64,000 nt of DNA from Microbacterium laevaniformans (GTDB lineage Bacteria; Actinomycetota; Actinomycetes; Actinomycetales; Microbacteriaceae), in NCBI RefSeq assembly GCF_016907555.1, contig NZ_JAFBCE010000001.1, positions 124,001-188,000 on the forward strand. The letters run 5' to 3'. Under the pieces are notes generated by a model that was given only the letters and a program-made list of their open reading frames with translations, was not told the DNA's origin and ran no database searches. Shown here piece by piece: positions 34,509 to 43,950 of the stretch; within the stretch, counting starts at the first letter, position 1, and every line of letters starts with the position of its first letter. The position numbers and the translations under genes were made by a program.

Positions 34509-35498
34509 GACCACCGCCCCAGCCTCGACCCCGCCGTCGCCGAGATCCGTCGGGCGGTGCGCGCCGTCCTCGCGACGGTCTCCGGTCCCGTGCTGGTGGG
34601 GCTGTCCGGCGGCGCCGACTCGCTCGCGCTCGCCGACGCGGTCGCGTTCGAGGCGCCGAAAGCCGGGGTCACGGCATCCGCGGCGATCATCGACCACGGT
34701 CTGCAGGCGGGATCCGACCGCGTCGCCGCCCGCGCGGCCGCCGTCGCGGAGGAGCGGGGCCTGCCCGCCCGCGTCATCCGCGTCGAGGTCGGTGCGGAGG
34801 GTGGGCCCGAGGCCGCCGCCCGCGATGCCCGCCGCGCCGCCCTGCTCGCCGCCGCGAAGGATGCCGGGGCCGAAGCGATCCTGCTCGCCCACACCCTCGA
34901 CGACCAGGCCGAGACCGTGCTTGTGGGTCTCGCTCGCGGATCCGGGGCCGCGAGCCTCGGGGGCATGTCGCCCGACCGGGTCGAAGACGGCATCCGCATC
35001 CTGCGTCCCCTGCTCGACGTGCGCCGTGCAACCACCCGCGCCGCTTGCACCGCGGCGGGCCTGCCGCCGTGGGAGGACCCGCACAATCTCGACCGCCGGT
35101 TCCTGCGTGTTCGCGTGCGCCAAGACGTCATGCCCGTGCTCGAAGCCGAGCTCGGCCCCGGCGTCGCCGAGGCGCTCGCCCGCACGAGCGATCAGCTGCG
35201 TGAGGATGCCGCCGCCTTCGCCGAGATGATCGACGAGACGATCGAAGACATCGTCGAGCACGCCGAAGCCGGCATCGCGGTGTCGGTGCCCGCGCTCGCC
35301 GCCAACCCGCCCGCGCTGCGTCACCGCATCATCCGCCACGTCGTCGCGAGCGAGTTCGGCGTGAGCCTCACCCGCACCCAGACCCTTGAGGTCGCCCGGC
35401 TCGTCACCGACTGGCGTGGCCAGGGCCCGATCGACCTCCCCGGATGCCGCGCCCACCGCCGCGGGGCGCGGGTGACCTTCACAGCGCTATCCGCGTGA
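34506..35498 (+). CDS. tilS: tRNA(Ile)-lysidine synthase
   Basis: Modifies C34 of the CAU-anticodon tRNA-Ile with lysine and ATP, so that it reads AUA. 330 aa. The PP-loop ATPase motif is LSGGADSLALADAV near residue 36, and the family segment LLAHTLDDQAETVLVGLARG follows, then RPLLDVRR and PWEDPHNLDRRFLRVRVRQ. The C-terminal substrate-binding region is short and degenerate, as in other actinobacteria. The start is GTG 34506 (or 34497). In most relatives hpt and ftsH follow directly; here the ESX-like cluster lies between. Confidence 0.93.
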   Translation: MDHRPSLDPAVAEIRRAVRAVLATVSGPVLVGLSGGADSLALADAVAFEAPKAGVTASAAIIDHGLQAGSDRVAARAAAVAEERGLPARVIRVEVGAEGGPEAAARDARRAALLAAAKDAGAEAILLAHTLDDQAETVLVGLARGSGAASLGGMSPDRVEDGIRILRPLLDVRRATTRAACTAAGLPPWEDPHNLDRRFLRVRVRQDVMPVLEAELGPGVAEALARTSDQLREDAAAFAEMIDETIEDIVEHAEAGIAVSVPALAANPPALRHRIIRHVVASEFGVSLTRTQTLEVARLVTDWRGQGPIDLPGCRAHRRGARVTFTALSA

Positions 35499-35612
35499 AC
35501 CCCGCCGGGGCATACACGCACGCGTGTCGGGCTGAAGGCCACGAGGGCAGTTCTCCCCATCGCCGCGTGGACGCGGATCGCACAAGATGGATACGAAAGA
35601 GCGGAGACGACG

Positions 35613-35894
35613 GTGAGCGATCTGAGGGTCGACGAAGAACACCTGCGTGCCGCTGTGACACAACTGAACTCGGCCAGCACTCCCGTGGCGGGCGCGTGCG
35701 ACGCCACCGATGCGTGCGGCTCGACAACGGTCGAAGCGGCGCTCGGTGAGGTCGAGACGATCGTGAGGGGCGCGCTGGCCGCACTCGTCGACGTGGCGAC
35801 GCGGGCTTCGGCTGACGTGTCGACTGCCGCTCAGGTCTTCGACGATGCGGATACCTCACTCGCGCAGGGCAGATCAGGCGGAGGGGTGCGATGA
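35613..35894 (+). CDS. Small helical ESX/WXG100-like protein
   Basis: 93-residue, mostly helical, signal-less protein with the size and position of an ESX (type VII secretion) substrate or chaperone partner. It has no WxG; the mid-protein turn reads ACGSTTVEAALG. GTG 35613 follows a GAGCGGAGA purine stretch. The gene overlaps the next by four bases (ATGA) and so probably acts with it as a heterodimer partner. No ESX ATPase or membrane genes are in the window. The assignment rests on size, helix content and context. Confidence 0.6.
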   Translation: MSDLRVDEEHLRAAVTQLNSASTPVAGACDATDACGSTTVEAALGEVETIVRGALAALVDVATRASADVSTAAQVFDDADTSLAQGRSGGGVR

Positions 35895-36400
35895 GCCTGC
35901 CCATGATCGACGGCGACCCGGCCCAGGGCGATCCCGACGGCATCCGTGGCCTCGCGCAGATCTTCACACACCGTTCCTCCGACCTCACCGAGCGTTCGTC
36001 GCACACCTCGTCGGCTTCCGCCGAGCTCGGCTCCACCAAGTCCGAGACCACGGGCGCACTCGTCGCGCGCACGTCGCTGCTCACGCAACGCTTCAGCGAG
36101 GCGTCGACCGCCAGCCTCGACGCGGCACGCATCCTCAACGACTACGCATCCAGCCTCGACGGCTTGAAGGCGCTCGCCGCGCGTCGGTTGCAGACGGCGT
36201 CCGACTTGTATGACCGGTTGCAGCGGCGACGCCACGAAGCGATGAACCAAGCCTCGGAGGCTGTCGTGGGATGGGCGATCCCGTGGGACCAGGTCATCTC
36301 GTCGAGCATCTACCTCTCAGATCGTGGCTACCTGACAGCACCGCGCGCAGCCTCCCGGGGGGCCTGGCGGCGGCGACGTCGGTATGGGCGGGCGACCTGA
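35891..36400 (+). CDS. ESX-effector-like protein, N-terminal helical part (frameshifted)
   Basis: 169-residue frame from ATG 35891. The first ~130 residues are a helical WXG/LXG-like domain (GIRGLAQIFTHRSSDLTERS, ILNDYASSLDGLKALAARRL, then RRHEAMNQASEAVVGWAIPW). The last ~20 residues (APRAASRGAWRRRRRYGRAT) look like out-of-frame sequence. The true continuation, GGLAAATSVWAGDLSALTAA, lies in the frame of the next entry, 130 bp of which overlap this one. A run of six G at about 36356-36361 is the likely slip point: a seventh G would join the two frames into one protein of about 475 residues. Confidence 0.6.
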   Translation: MSLPMIDGDPAQGDPDGIRGLAQIFTHRSSDLTERSSHTSSASAELGSTKSETTGALVARTSLLTQRFSEASTASLDAARILNDYASSLDGLKALAARRLQTASDLYDRLQRRRHEAMNQASEAVVGWAIPWDQVISSSIYLSDRGYLTAPRAASRGAWRRRRRYGRAT

Positions 36401-37320
36401 GCGCGCTCACCGCGGCATCCATCGCGAGCCTCGGCGATCCGAAGACGATCCGCGAGGTCTGGAACGCGCTGAGGCCCGCGCAGCGGGAGAAGCTGACGTC
36501 TGCCGACCCGCTGGTGATCGGAAACCTCGACGGCATCCCGCTGCGCGACCGTGTCACGGCGAATCGGATCAGTATCCAGAACGAGATCGCGCGTCGTCGA
36601 TCCGAAGTCGACGATCTGCAGAAGCAGATCGACCCTACGTCGTCCGCCATCGGGTCGTACTACGGGCCGATCGATCCGCAGACCGGTGACATCCCGGCCT
36701 GGGTGAAGCACACTGCCGTATCGGTGCCGGGCACCGGAGCCAACATGGCGGACTTCTCCGAAAGTCGCGCGCAGGACCTCTACTTGGCGTCCGGCTACGA
36801 CTCGGCGGTGTTCCAGTGGGCGGGCGGCGCGTTCCCGCAGACGATTCCCGAAGCGACGCAGGCGTCGTACTCCGAGAAGCTCGCGCCTCGCCTCGCGTCG
36901 TTCGTCGACTCCGTGAACGTGTCCTCCGGTCCGAACACGGCCCACGTGCCGCACTACTCGATGATGGCTCGACACGATGCCGTCGTCGGCCTGATCCAGG
37001 GCAACAACGGCGATTGGAATGCCATCCACGGCCAGTCGCCGCTGAACGCGCCCTCCGTGACGCGGCTGGAGACGGGGTTCGTGGATGCGAGCGATCACGG
37101 CAAAGGCGACATGGAGAGTACGGGCGTGATCGACAGTCACAGCAAGGTCTTCACCCGCGGTTCGACGTCATTCGACAACATGGTGGCCGTGATCACGGGG
37201 TCCCAAGCCGAGCTCTGCGCCCCCGACGACCTCGTCAACACCTACAGTGGGGCGGGCCCGGTGTTCATCGATGGAGTCGATAGCCCGGACTACAGCCCGC
37301 ACTATATCGAGGTCAAATGA
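36271..37320 (+). CDS. ESX-effector-like protein, C-terminal alpha/beta part (frameshifted)
   Basis: Frame of 349 residues from ATG 36271; real homology seems to begin near base 36355 (GGLAAATSVWAGD). It resembles actinobacterial DUF1023-type alpha/beta-hydrolase-like proteins: IREVWNALRPAQREKLTSAD, VIGNLDGIPLRDRVTANR, then HTAVSVPGTGANMADF and AVFQWAGGAFPQ. The usual GxSxG nucleophile elbow is not found at the expected place, so catalysis is doubtful. Together with the previous frame it forms a secreted-effector-like architecture (helical targeting domain plus C-terminal domain). Its stop overlaps the lipoprotein start (ATGA), suggesting the lipoprotein acts with it. Confidence 0.62.
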   Translation: MGDPVGPGHLVEHLPLRSWLPDSTARSLPGGLAAATSVWAGDLSALTAASIASLGDPKTIREVWNALRPAQREKLTSADPLVIGNLDGIPLRDRVTANRISIQNEIARRRSEVDDLQKQIDPTSSAIGSYYGPIDPQTGDIPAWVKHTAVSVPGTGANMADFSESRAQDLYLASGYDSAVFQWAGGAFPQTIPEATQASYSEKLAPRLASFVDSVNVSSGPNTAHVPHYSMMARHDAVVGLIQGNNGDWNAIHGQSPLNAPSVTRLETGFVDASDHGKGDMESTGVIDSHSKVFTRGSTSFDNMVAVITGSQAELCAPDDLVNTYSGAGPVFIDGVDSPDYSPHYIEVK

Positions 37321-37814
37321 ACAGGCGCCGTCTCCTCGTCCTGGCCGCGGTCGTCGCGGCATCCATCTCCTTGGGAGGTTGCATGTCCCCCCCGCAGCAC
37401 AGCCGACTCGACGACTACCGTGCTCAGGCGGAGAAGCTCAGTGACGAGCTGATCGCCACCATCCCTGCGACCCTCGCCGGCACGACGGGCGCGTTGAATT
37501 CCCGCATGACGCTCGGCGCCGACATCTCGTCGCATGAGGACGCGGACGCGCCGGCGTGGTGGAACGTCGACCGCTCGGTCACCCCCGCTCCCGTCGCGAA
37601 CGCGGCGAAGGATGTGGCGGCGGCCATGGCCGCCCACCTCACCGCCGGAGGCTGGTCGGAGAAGAACGTCCGCGCCGACGGCGAGCGAACGATCGACGGC
37701 TACCGCAAGGACGGGTGGTATGTGGAGATCGCGTGGTATTCCACGGCTCCCGGCAAGGCCGAAGCCCTCGATCTCGCCATCGTGAGTCCCCAAACCGTCC
37801 GCGGCGATCACTAG
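37317..37814 (+). CDS. Small lipoprotein downstream of ESX-like effector
   Basis: 165-residue lipoprotein: basic start MNRRRLLVLAAVVAASISLG and lipobox LGGC, so it should be anchored outside the membrane. The mature part is mainly alpha/beta with DYRAQAEKLSDELIATIPA, DADAPAWWNVDR and YRKDGWYVEIAWY. I do not recognise a family. Four-base overlap with the effector-like gene and an extracytoplasmic location would fit an immunity or accessory protein, which is inference. Confidence 0.7.
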   Translation: MNRRRLLVLAAVVAASISLGGCMSPPQHSRLDDYRAQAEKLSDELIATIPATLAGTTGALNSRMTLGADISSHEDADAPAWWNVDRSVTPAPVANAAKDVAAAMAAHLTAGGWSEKNVRADGERTIDGYRKDGWYVEIAWYSTAPGKAEALDLAIVSPQTVRGDH

Positions 37815-37840
37815 CGTCCAACCGGTGAGCGACGCGCGCC

Positions 37841-37855
37841 TAAAATCGAGGAATG
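37841..37855 (+). promoter_or_regulatory. -10 box for a leaderless hpt transcript
   Basis: TAAAAT at 37841-37846 lies 6 nt before ATG 37853, so transcription should begin at or next to the start codon. No -35 match is clear. Confidence 0.45.
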
Positions 37856-38404
37856 CGCGCAGCCGACATCGCTGACCAGTTGTCCACCGTCCTCGTCACC
37901 GAGGAACAGATCCACGAGAAGCTCGGCGAGCTGGCTCAGCGCGTCGAGGCCGACTATGCCGGGAAGGACCTGCTGCTGATCGGCGTGCTGAAGGGCGCCG
38001 TCATGGTGATGGCCGACTTCTCCCGCAAGCTCCGCCGCGACGTGGTCATCGACTGGATGGCCGTCTCGTCCTACGGTGCCGGTACCAGGTCCAGCGGCGT
38101 GGTGCAGATCCGAAAGGACCTCGACACCGACCTCACCGGCAAGCACGTGTTGATCGTCGAGGACATCATCGACTCGGGCCTCACCCTCAGCTGGCTGCTG
38201 GAGAACTTCGCGTCGCGCGGTGCGGCATCGATCGAGATCCTGGCGCTGCTGCGCAAGCCCGAAGCGGCCAAGGTAGAGATCGACTGCCGCTACGTCGGCT
38301 TCGACATCCCCACCGACTTCGTCGTCGGCTACGGCCTCGACTACGACGAGCGCTTCCGCAACCTCCGCGACGTCGCCGTGCTCGCGCCGCACGTCTACAG
38401 CTGA
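37853..38404 (+). CDS. hpt: Hypoxanthine phosphoribosyltransferase
   Basis: Purine salvage enzyme (183 aa) converting hypoxanthine or guanine and PRPP to IMP or GMP. The PRPP-binding loop is [18 protein letters not shown] near residue 100. The flexible-loop segment is [11 protein letters not shown], and the base-binding end is [20 protein letters not shown]. Full length with ATG 37853. It is followed by the dispersed repeat and then ftsH, the usual actinobacterial neighbour. Confidence 0.95.
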   Translation: MRAADIADQLSTVLVTEEQIHEKLGELAQRVEADYAGKDLLLIGVLKGAVMVMADFSRKLRRDVVIDWMAVSSYGAGTRSSGVVQIRKDLDTDLTGKHVLIVEDIIDSGLTLSWLLENFASRGAASIEILALLRKPEAAKVEIDCRYVGFDIPTDFVVGYGLDYDERFRNLRDVAVLAPHVYS

Positions 38405-38416
38405 CACCGGCGGGGC

Positions 38417-38450
38417 GTTTCGACTCGCTGCGCTCGCTCAACGACCGGGG
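38417..38450. repeat. Dispersed intergenic repeat copy
   Basis: Best-preserved copy of the repeat (TTTCGACTCGCTGCGCTCGC, then TCAACGACCGG), between hpt and ftsH. Its core GACTCGCTGCGCTCGC is partly self-complementary. Confidence 0.75.
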
Positions 38451-38526
38451 GTGCGCGGCGCTCCCGGTTCGCCTGTGGCGAATGCACAGACGCCCCATAG
38501 TCCCCGCGCGGTACCCTGAGCGGATC

Positions 38527-40533
<2,007 letters not shown>

Positions 40534-40536
<3 letters not shown>

Positions 40537-40548
40537 GCTCGTGACGTG
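40534..40548 (+). promoter_or_regulatory. Possible leaderless promoter for the folate operon
   Basis: TAGGCT at 40534-40539 overlaps the ftsH stop and lies 6 nt before GTG 40546 of folE; no ribosome site precedes the GTG. It may give the folate genes their own leaderless start as well as readthrough from ftsH. Confidence 0.35.
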
Positions 40549-41136
40549 GCCGTCGATCGAGACCGCGTCGCCGCCGCCGTGCGCGACATCCTCGTCGCGA
40601 TCGGGGAGGACCCCGACCGCCCGGGGCTGAAGGCGACCCCGCAGCGGGTCGCCGACGCCTACGCCGACTTCTTCTCCGGGGTGGGGCAGGATGCCGCCGA
40701 GCCGCTGGCCCACACCATCAGCGTCTCGCGCGGGCCGGCGCCCGACACGCTGCCCTCCGGTGCGGTGCTGCTGCGCGATATCCGCTTCCGCTCCGTCTGC
40801 GAGCATCACCTGCTGCCGTTCGCGGGACGCGCGCACATCGCTTACCTGCCGGGGGAGCAGGTGGTGGGCCTCGGGGCGCTGCCCAAGGTCGTCGACGTGC
40901 TCGCGGCGCGACCGCAAGTGCAGGAGCGGCTGGGAGAGCAGATCGCCGACACGATCGCCGCGGCCCTGGATGCGCGCGGCGTGCTCGTCGTGCTCGCCGC
41001 GCATCATGAGTGCGTCACGATGCGCGGGGGACGCCAGCCCGATGCCGCGACCATCACCATCGCCGCGCGCGGTGAGCTCGCCGAACCGTCTGCGCGCGCC
41101 GAGATCATGATGCTCGTGACGGGGACGCCCGCATGA
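40546..41136 (+). CDS. folE: GTP cyclohydrolase I
   Basis: First enzyme of folate synthesis, GTP to 7,8-dihydroneopterin triphosphate. 196 aa, full length. Zinc and active-site residues are present: Cys and His in SVCEHHLLPFAGRAHIAYLP, the GLGALPKVVDVLAARPQ helix, and the second zinc Cys region AAHHECVTMRGG. It has a GTG start just after ftsH and overlaps folP by four bases. Confidence 0.95.
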   Translation: MAVDRDRVAAAVRDILVAIGEDPDRPGLKATPQRVADAYADFFSGVGQDAAEPLAHTISVSRGPAPDTLPSGAVLLRDIRFRSVCEHHLLPFAGRAHIAYLPGEQVVGLGALPKVVDVLAARPQVQERLGEQIADTIAAALDARGVLVVLAAHHECVTMRGGRQPDAATITIAARGELAEPSARAEIMMLVTGTPA

Positions 41137-41957
41137 CCGCGATCATGGGCATCGTCAACGTCACGCCCGACTCGTTCAGCGACGGCGGGCGCTTCCTCGC
41201 GGCCGACGCCGCGATCGCGCACGGCCTGTCGCTGCGCATCGACGGCGCCGACATCCTCGATGTCGGCGGAGAGTCGACGCGACCGGGCGCCGAGCGGGTG
41301 GCCCCGGCCGAGGAGCAGGCGCGCGTGCTGCCCGTGGTGGCGGCGCTCGCGGCGGAGGGCGCCCTCGTCAGCATCGACACGATGAACGCGAGCACCGCGC
41401 AGGCGGCGATCGATGCCGGCGCGCGCATCGTCAACGACGTCTCGGGTGGGCTGGCAGATGCCGACATGCTCGGGGTGGTCGCGGCATCCGGTGTCGACGT
41501 CGTCCTGCAGCACTGGCGGGGGCACTCCGCCGACATGTACGCGCGCGCCGCCTACGACGATCTCGCGCGTGAGCTCGTCGTCGAACTGGAGGGGCGCCTC
41601 GAGGCGGCGGCGTCCGCCGGGATCTCGCCCGACCGCGTCATCCTCGACCCCGGGATCGGGTTCGGCAAGCGCGGCGGGCAGAACTGGAAGGCGCTGCGCG
41701 CCCTCGAGCGCATCGTCGCGATCGGGCCGCGGGTCCTCGTCGGCACCAGTCGCAAGCGCTTCCTCGCCGAGGCGCTGGCGGATGCCGACGGCGCAGAGGT
41801 CTCGACCCCGCGACGCGACCTCGCGACCGCTGTCACGAGCGTGCTCGCGGCCCAGACCGGCGTGTGGGCGGTGCGCGTACACGACGCCGCAGCCACCCGC
41901 GACGCGCTGACGGTGTGGGCGCGGTGGAGCGGCCAGAACGACGGAGGAGGCGCATGA
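41133..41957 (+). CDS. folP: Dihydropteroate synthase
   Basis: Joins p-aminobenzoate to dihydropterin pyrophosphate; the target of sulfonamides. 274 aa TIM barrel. Signatures: MGIVNVTPDSFSDGG at the N-terminus, DIGGESTRPG-type DVGGESTRPGA, NDVSGG, ILDPGIGFGK and VGTSRKRF, and the C-terminal VRVHDAAATRDAL. It overlaps folE and folB by four bases. Confidence 0.95.
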   Translation: MTAIMGIVNVTPDSFSDGGRFLAADAAIAHGLSLRIDGADILDVGGESTRPGAERVAPAEEQARVLPVVAALAAEGALVSIDTMNASTAQAAIDAGARIVNDVSGGLADADMLGVVAASGVDVVLQHWRGHSADMYARAAYDDLARELVVELEGRLEAAASAGISPDRVILDPGIGFGKRGGQNWKALRALERIVAIGPRVLVGTSRKRFLAEALADADGAEVSTPRRDLATAVTSVLAAQTGVWAVRVHDAAATRDALTVWARWSGQNDGGGA

Positions 41958-42328
41958 GCGACCGGATTACCCTCACCGGCATCCGCGCCACCGGCTACCA
42001 CGGGGTCTATGAGCACGAGCGTCGCGAGGGCCAGATCTTCATCGCCGACGTCGTGCTGGAGCTCTCGCTCGCCGACGCCGCCCGCAGCGACGACGTGACC
42101 GACACCGTGCACTACGGCGAGTTCGCCGACCAGGTCGCCGCGGTGCTTTCCGGAGACCCGGCCGACCTCCTCGAGACCGTCGCGCAGCGCATCGCCGATC
42201 GGGCCCTCGCGTACGCCCGGGTGGATGCCGTCGAGGTCACGATCCACAAACCGCAGGCGCCCATCGCGGTGCCGTTCGACGATGTGAGCGTGACGATCCG
42301 TCGCGCCCGTGAAGGAGTGCCCACATGA
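41954..42328 (+). CDS. folB: Dihydroneopterin aldolase
   Basis: Splits dihydroneopterin to hydroxymethyl-dihydropterin and glycolaldehyde. 124 aa from ATG 41954, which overlaps the folP stop (ATGA). Family motifs GIRATGYHGVYEHERREGQ, VHYGEFADQV and the C-terminal VTIHKPQAPI are present. Longer in-frame extension into folP is rejected. Confidence 0.94.
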   Translation: MSDRITLTGIRATGYHGVYEHERREGQIFIADVVLELSLADAARSDDVTDTVHYGEFADQVAAVLSGDPADLLETVAQRIADRALAYARVDAVEVTIHKPQAPIAVPFDDVSVTIRRAREGVPT

Positions 42329-42912
42329 ACCGCCGCCTCGCGCAGGGCTTCTCCGACGACATGCCCGCCCGCGACTCCGCCGAGACGATCGCGGTGATCG
42401 CGATCGGCGCCAACCTGGGCGACCGGCAGGCGACGATGACGGCGGCCCTCGAAGAGCTCGCGCGCCTGCCGCTGACGACGCGCGTCGTCGCCTCCGCGCC
42501 CATCGAAACGGTCGCGCTGACGCTGGACGGTCCGGATGCGGACGCGCCGGCCTACCTGAACGCGGTCGCGCTCGTGACGACCCGTCTCGCCCCCTCCGTG
42601 CTGCTGGGCTACCTCCACGCCATCGAGGAGGCGCACGGCCGGCCGCCGCGCCGGGTCGATGACCTCCGCTGGCAGAGCCGCACGCTCGATCTCGATCTCA
42701 TCGCCTACGGCGACGTGCGCTCGGACGATCCGGCGCTGACCCTGCCGCACCCGCGCGCGGCGGAGCGGACGTTCGTGCTCGAGCCGTGGCTGCAGGTCGA
42801 CCCCGAGGCCGTGCTGCCCGGCGTCGGTCGCGTGCGCGACCTCCTCGCAGACCTGCGCGATGCCGAGGCGTCCGCGGATGCAGAGCCGGCGCCGGACGGG
42901 GGCGCGGCGTGA
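42325..42912 (+). CDS. folK: HPPK, 2-amino-4-hydroxy-6-hydroxymethyldihydropteridine diphosphokinase
   Basis: Pyrophosphorylates hydroxymethyl-dihydropterin, the step before FolP. 195 aa, with a short extra N-terminus before AVIAIGANLGDRQATM. It contains APAYLNAVALV, the catalytic RQSRTLDLDLI-type segment WQSRTLDLDLIAYGD, and LPHPRAAERTFVLEP. A short Ala/Glu-rich tail follows. It overlaps the genes on both sides by four bases. Confidence 0.94.
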   Translation: MNRRLAQGFSDDMPARDSAETIAVIAIGANLGDRQATMTAALEELARLPLTTRVVASAPIETVALTLDGPDADAPAYLNAVALVTTRLAPSVLLGYLHAIEEAHGRPPRRVDDLRWQSRTLDLDLIAYGDVRSDDPALTLPHPRAAERTFVLEPWLQVDPEAVLPGVGRVRDLLADLRDAEASADAEPAPDGGAA

Positions 42913-43403
42913 AGCGCACCAAAGCGGGCACGATCGTCGTCGCCATCGCGATCGGCGTGTTCCTCGGGTTCGCCGTCGACCAGGTGCTGACGGCGACAGG
43001 GCGCCCCACCTTCACGCCGTCGTTCCTGTTGCCGATCCTGCTCGTGCTGCTCGGCATCGCCCTCGTGCTGTTCGCCCTGCCGATCCGTCGGGCGACCGCC
43101 GGTGCGCAGACCGCGCCGGTCGATCCCTTCCGGGCCGTCCGCGTCGCGATGCTGGCCAAGGCGTCGACCCTCGTCGGCGCCGGTGTCGCCGGTGTCGCGG
43201 CGGGACTTCTGGCCTTCCTGATCACGCGACCGGTCGCGCCCTCGTTAGGCTCGACAGGACCGGTGATCGCCGCGATCGTCGGCGGCCTCGTGCTGGTCGC
43301 GGCGGGGCTCGTCGCCGAGCACCTCTGCACCATCCGGAAGGACGACGATGACGAACACCCCGGACCTCCCGAACCAGGGTTCGGCCTCTCCCACCACGAC
43401 TGA
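42909..43403 (+). CDS. DUF3180 membrane protein
   Basis: 164-residue membrane protein of the actinobacterial DUF3180 family, nearly always placed directly after folK. Four hydrophobic segments: AGTIVVAIAIGVFLGFAV, FLLPILLVLLGIALVLFAL, a weaker one near GAGVAGVAAGLLAFLI, and AAIVGGLVLVAAGLV. The C-terminus is acidic. GTG 42909 overlaps the folK stop. Function is unknown. Confidence 0.88.
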   Translation: MKRTKAGTIVVAIAIGVFLGFAVDQVLTATGRPTFTPSFLLPILLVLLGIALVLFALPIRRATAGAQTAPVDPFRAVRVAMLAKASTLVGAGVAGVAAGLLAFLITRPVAPSLGSTGPVIAAIVGGLVLVAAGLVAEHLCTIRKDDDDEHPGPPEPGFGLSHHD

Positions 43404-43950
43404 CCTTGAGCCCGGGGGTGGCGTGCTCGACGCGGGGACCTACGACCGCCTCCTCGAGCCGCGCAGCGCCAACCGGCTGCCGCTCGGCGACGGCACCTGG
43501 CACCTGTTGTCGCGCAACTACGTCTGGGTGCGGCTGATCTCGACGCTCGCCGTCCTCGCGCTGGTCCTCGCCGCCGCGGTGGTCGGCGCCGTCCTGCTGC
43601 GGCTCGGCTGGGTGTGGATTCCGGCGGGTGTCGTCACGGTCGTGACGGTGTGGACGCTCGTGATCCTCCCGCGCCAGGCCCGCGCCTACGGCTACCAGCT
43701 GCGCGAGGACGACCTCGTGTTCCGCCGCGGCATCCTCTGGCAGAGGATGGTCGCGGTTCCTTATGGCCGGATGCAGCTCGTCGACATCACCCACGGTCCC
43801 CTCGACCGGGTCTTCGGCATCGCTCAGCTCAAGCTCGTGACCGCCGCGGCGACCACCGGTGTCGTGATCCCCGGGCTCACGCAGCCCGCCGCCGAGCTGC
43901 TGCGCGACACCCTGATCGCGGTGGCAGAGACCCGACGGACTGGCCTGTGA
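43348..43950 (+). CDS. PH-domain (bPH2/YdbS-like) membrane protein
   Basis: 200-residue membrane protein with two helices (about residues 65-105) followed by a bacterial PH domain (bPH_2): YQLREDDLVFRRGILWQRMVAVPYGRMQLVDI. It starts at ATG 43348, 56 bp inside the DUF3180 gene. YdbS/YdbT-type pairs are common; in Bacillus they affect sensitivity to some bacteriocins, though the molecular role is unclear. It pairs with the next gene. Confidence 0.87.
   Translation: MTNTPDLPNQGSASPTTTDLEPGGGVLDAGTYDRLLEPRSANRLPLGDGTWHLLSRNYVWVRLISTLAVLALVLAAAVVGAVLLRLGWVWIPAGVVTVVTVWTLVILPRQARAYGYQLREDDLVFRRGILWQRMVAVPYGRMQLVDITHGPLDRVFGIAQLKLVTAAATTGVVIPGLTQPAAELLRDTLIAVAETRRTGL

Noticed and set aside
36271..37320. 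Active alpha/beta hydrolase
   Set aside because: The GxSxG nucleophile elbow is not present at the expected position, so only a fold-level resemblance is claimed.
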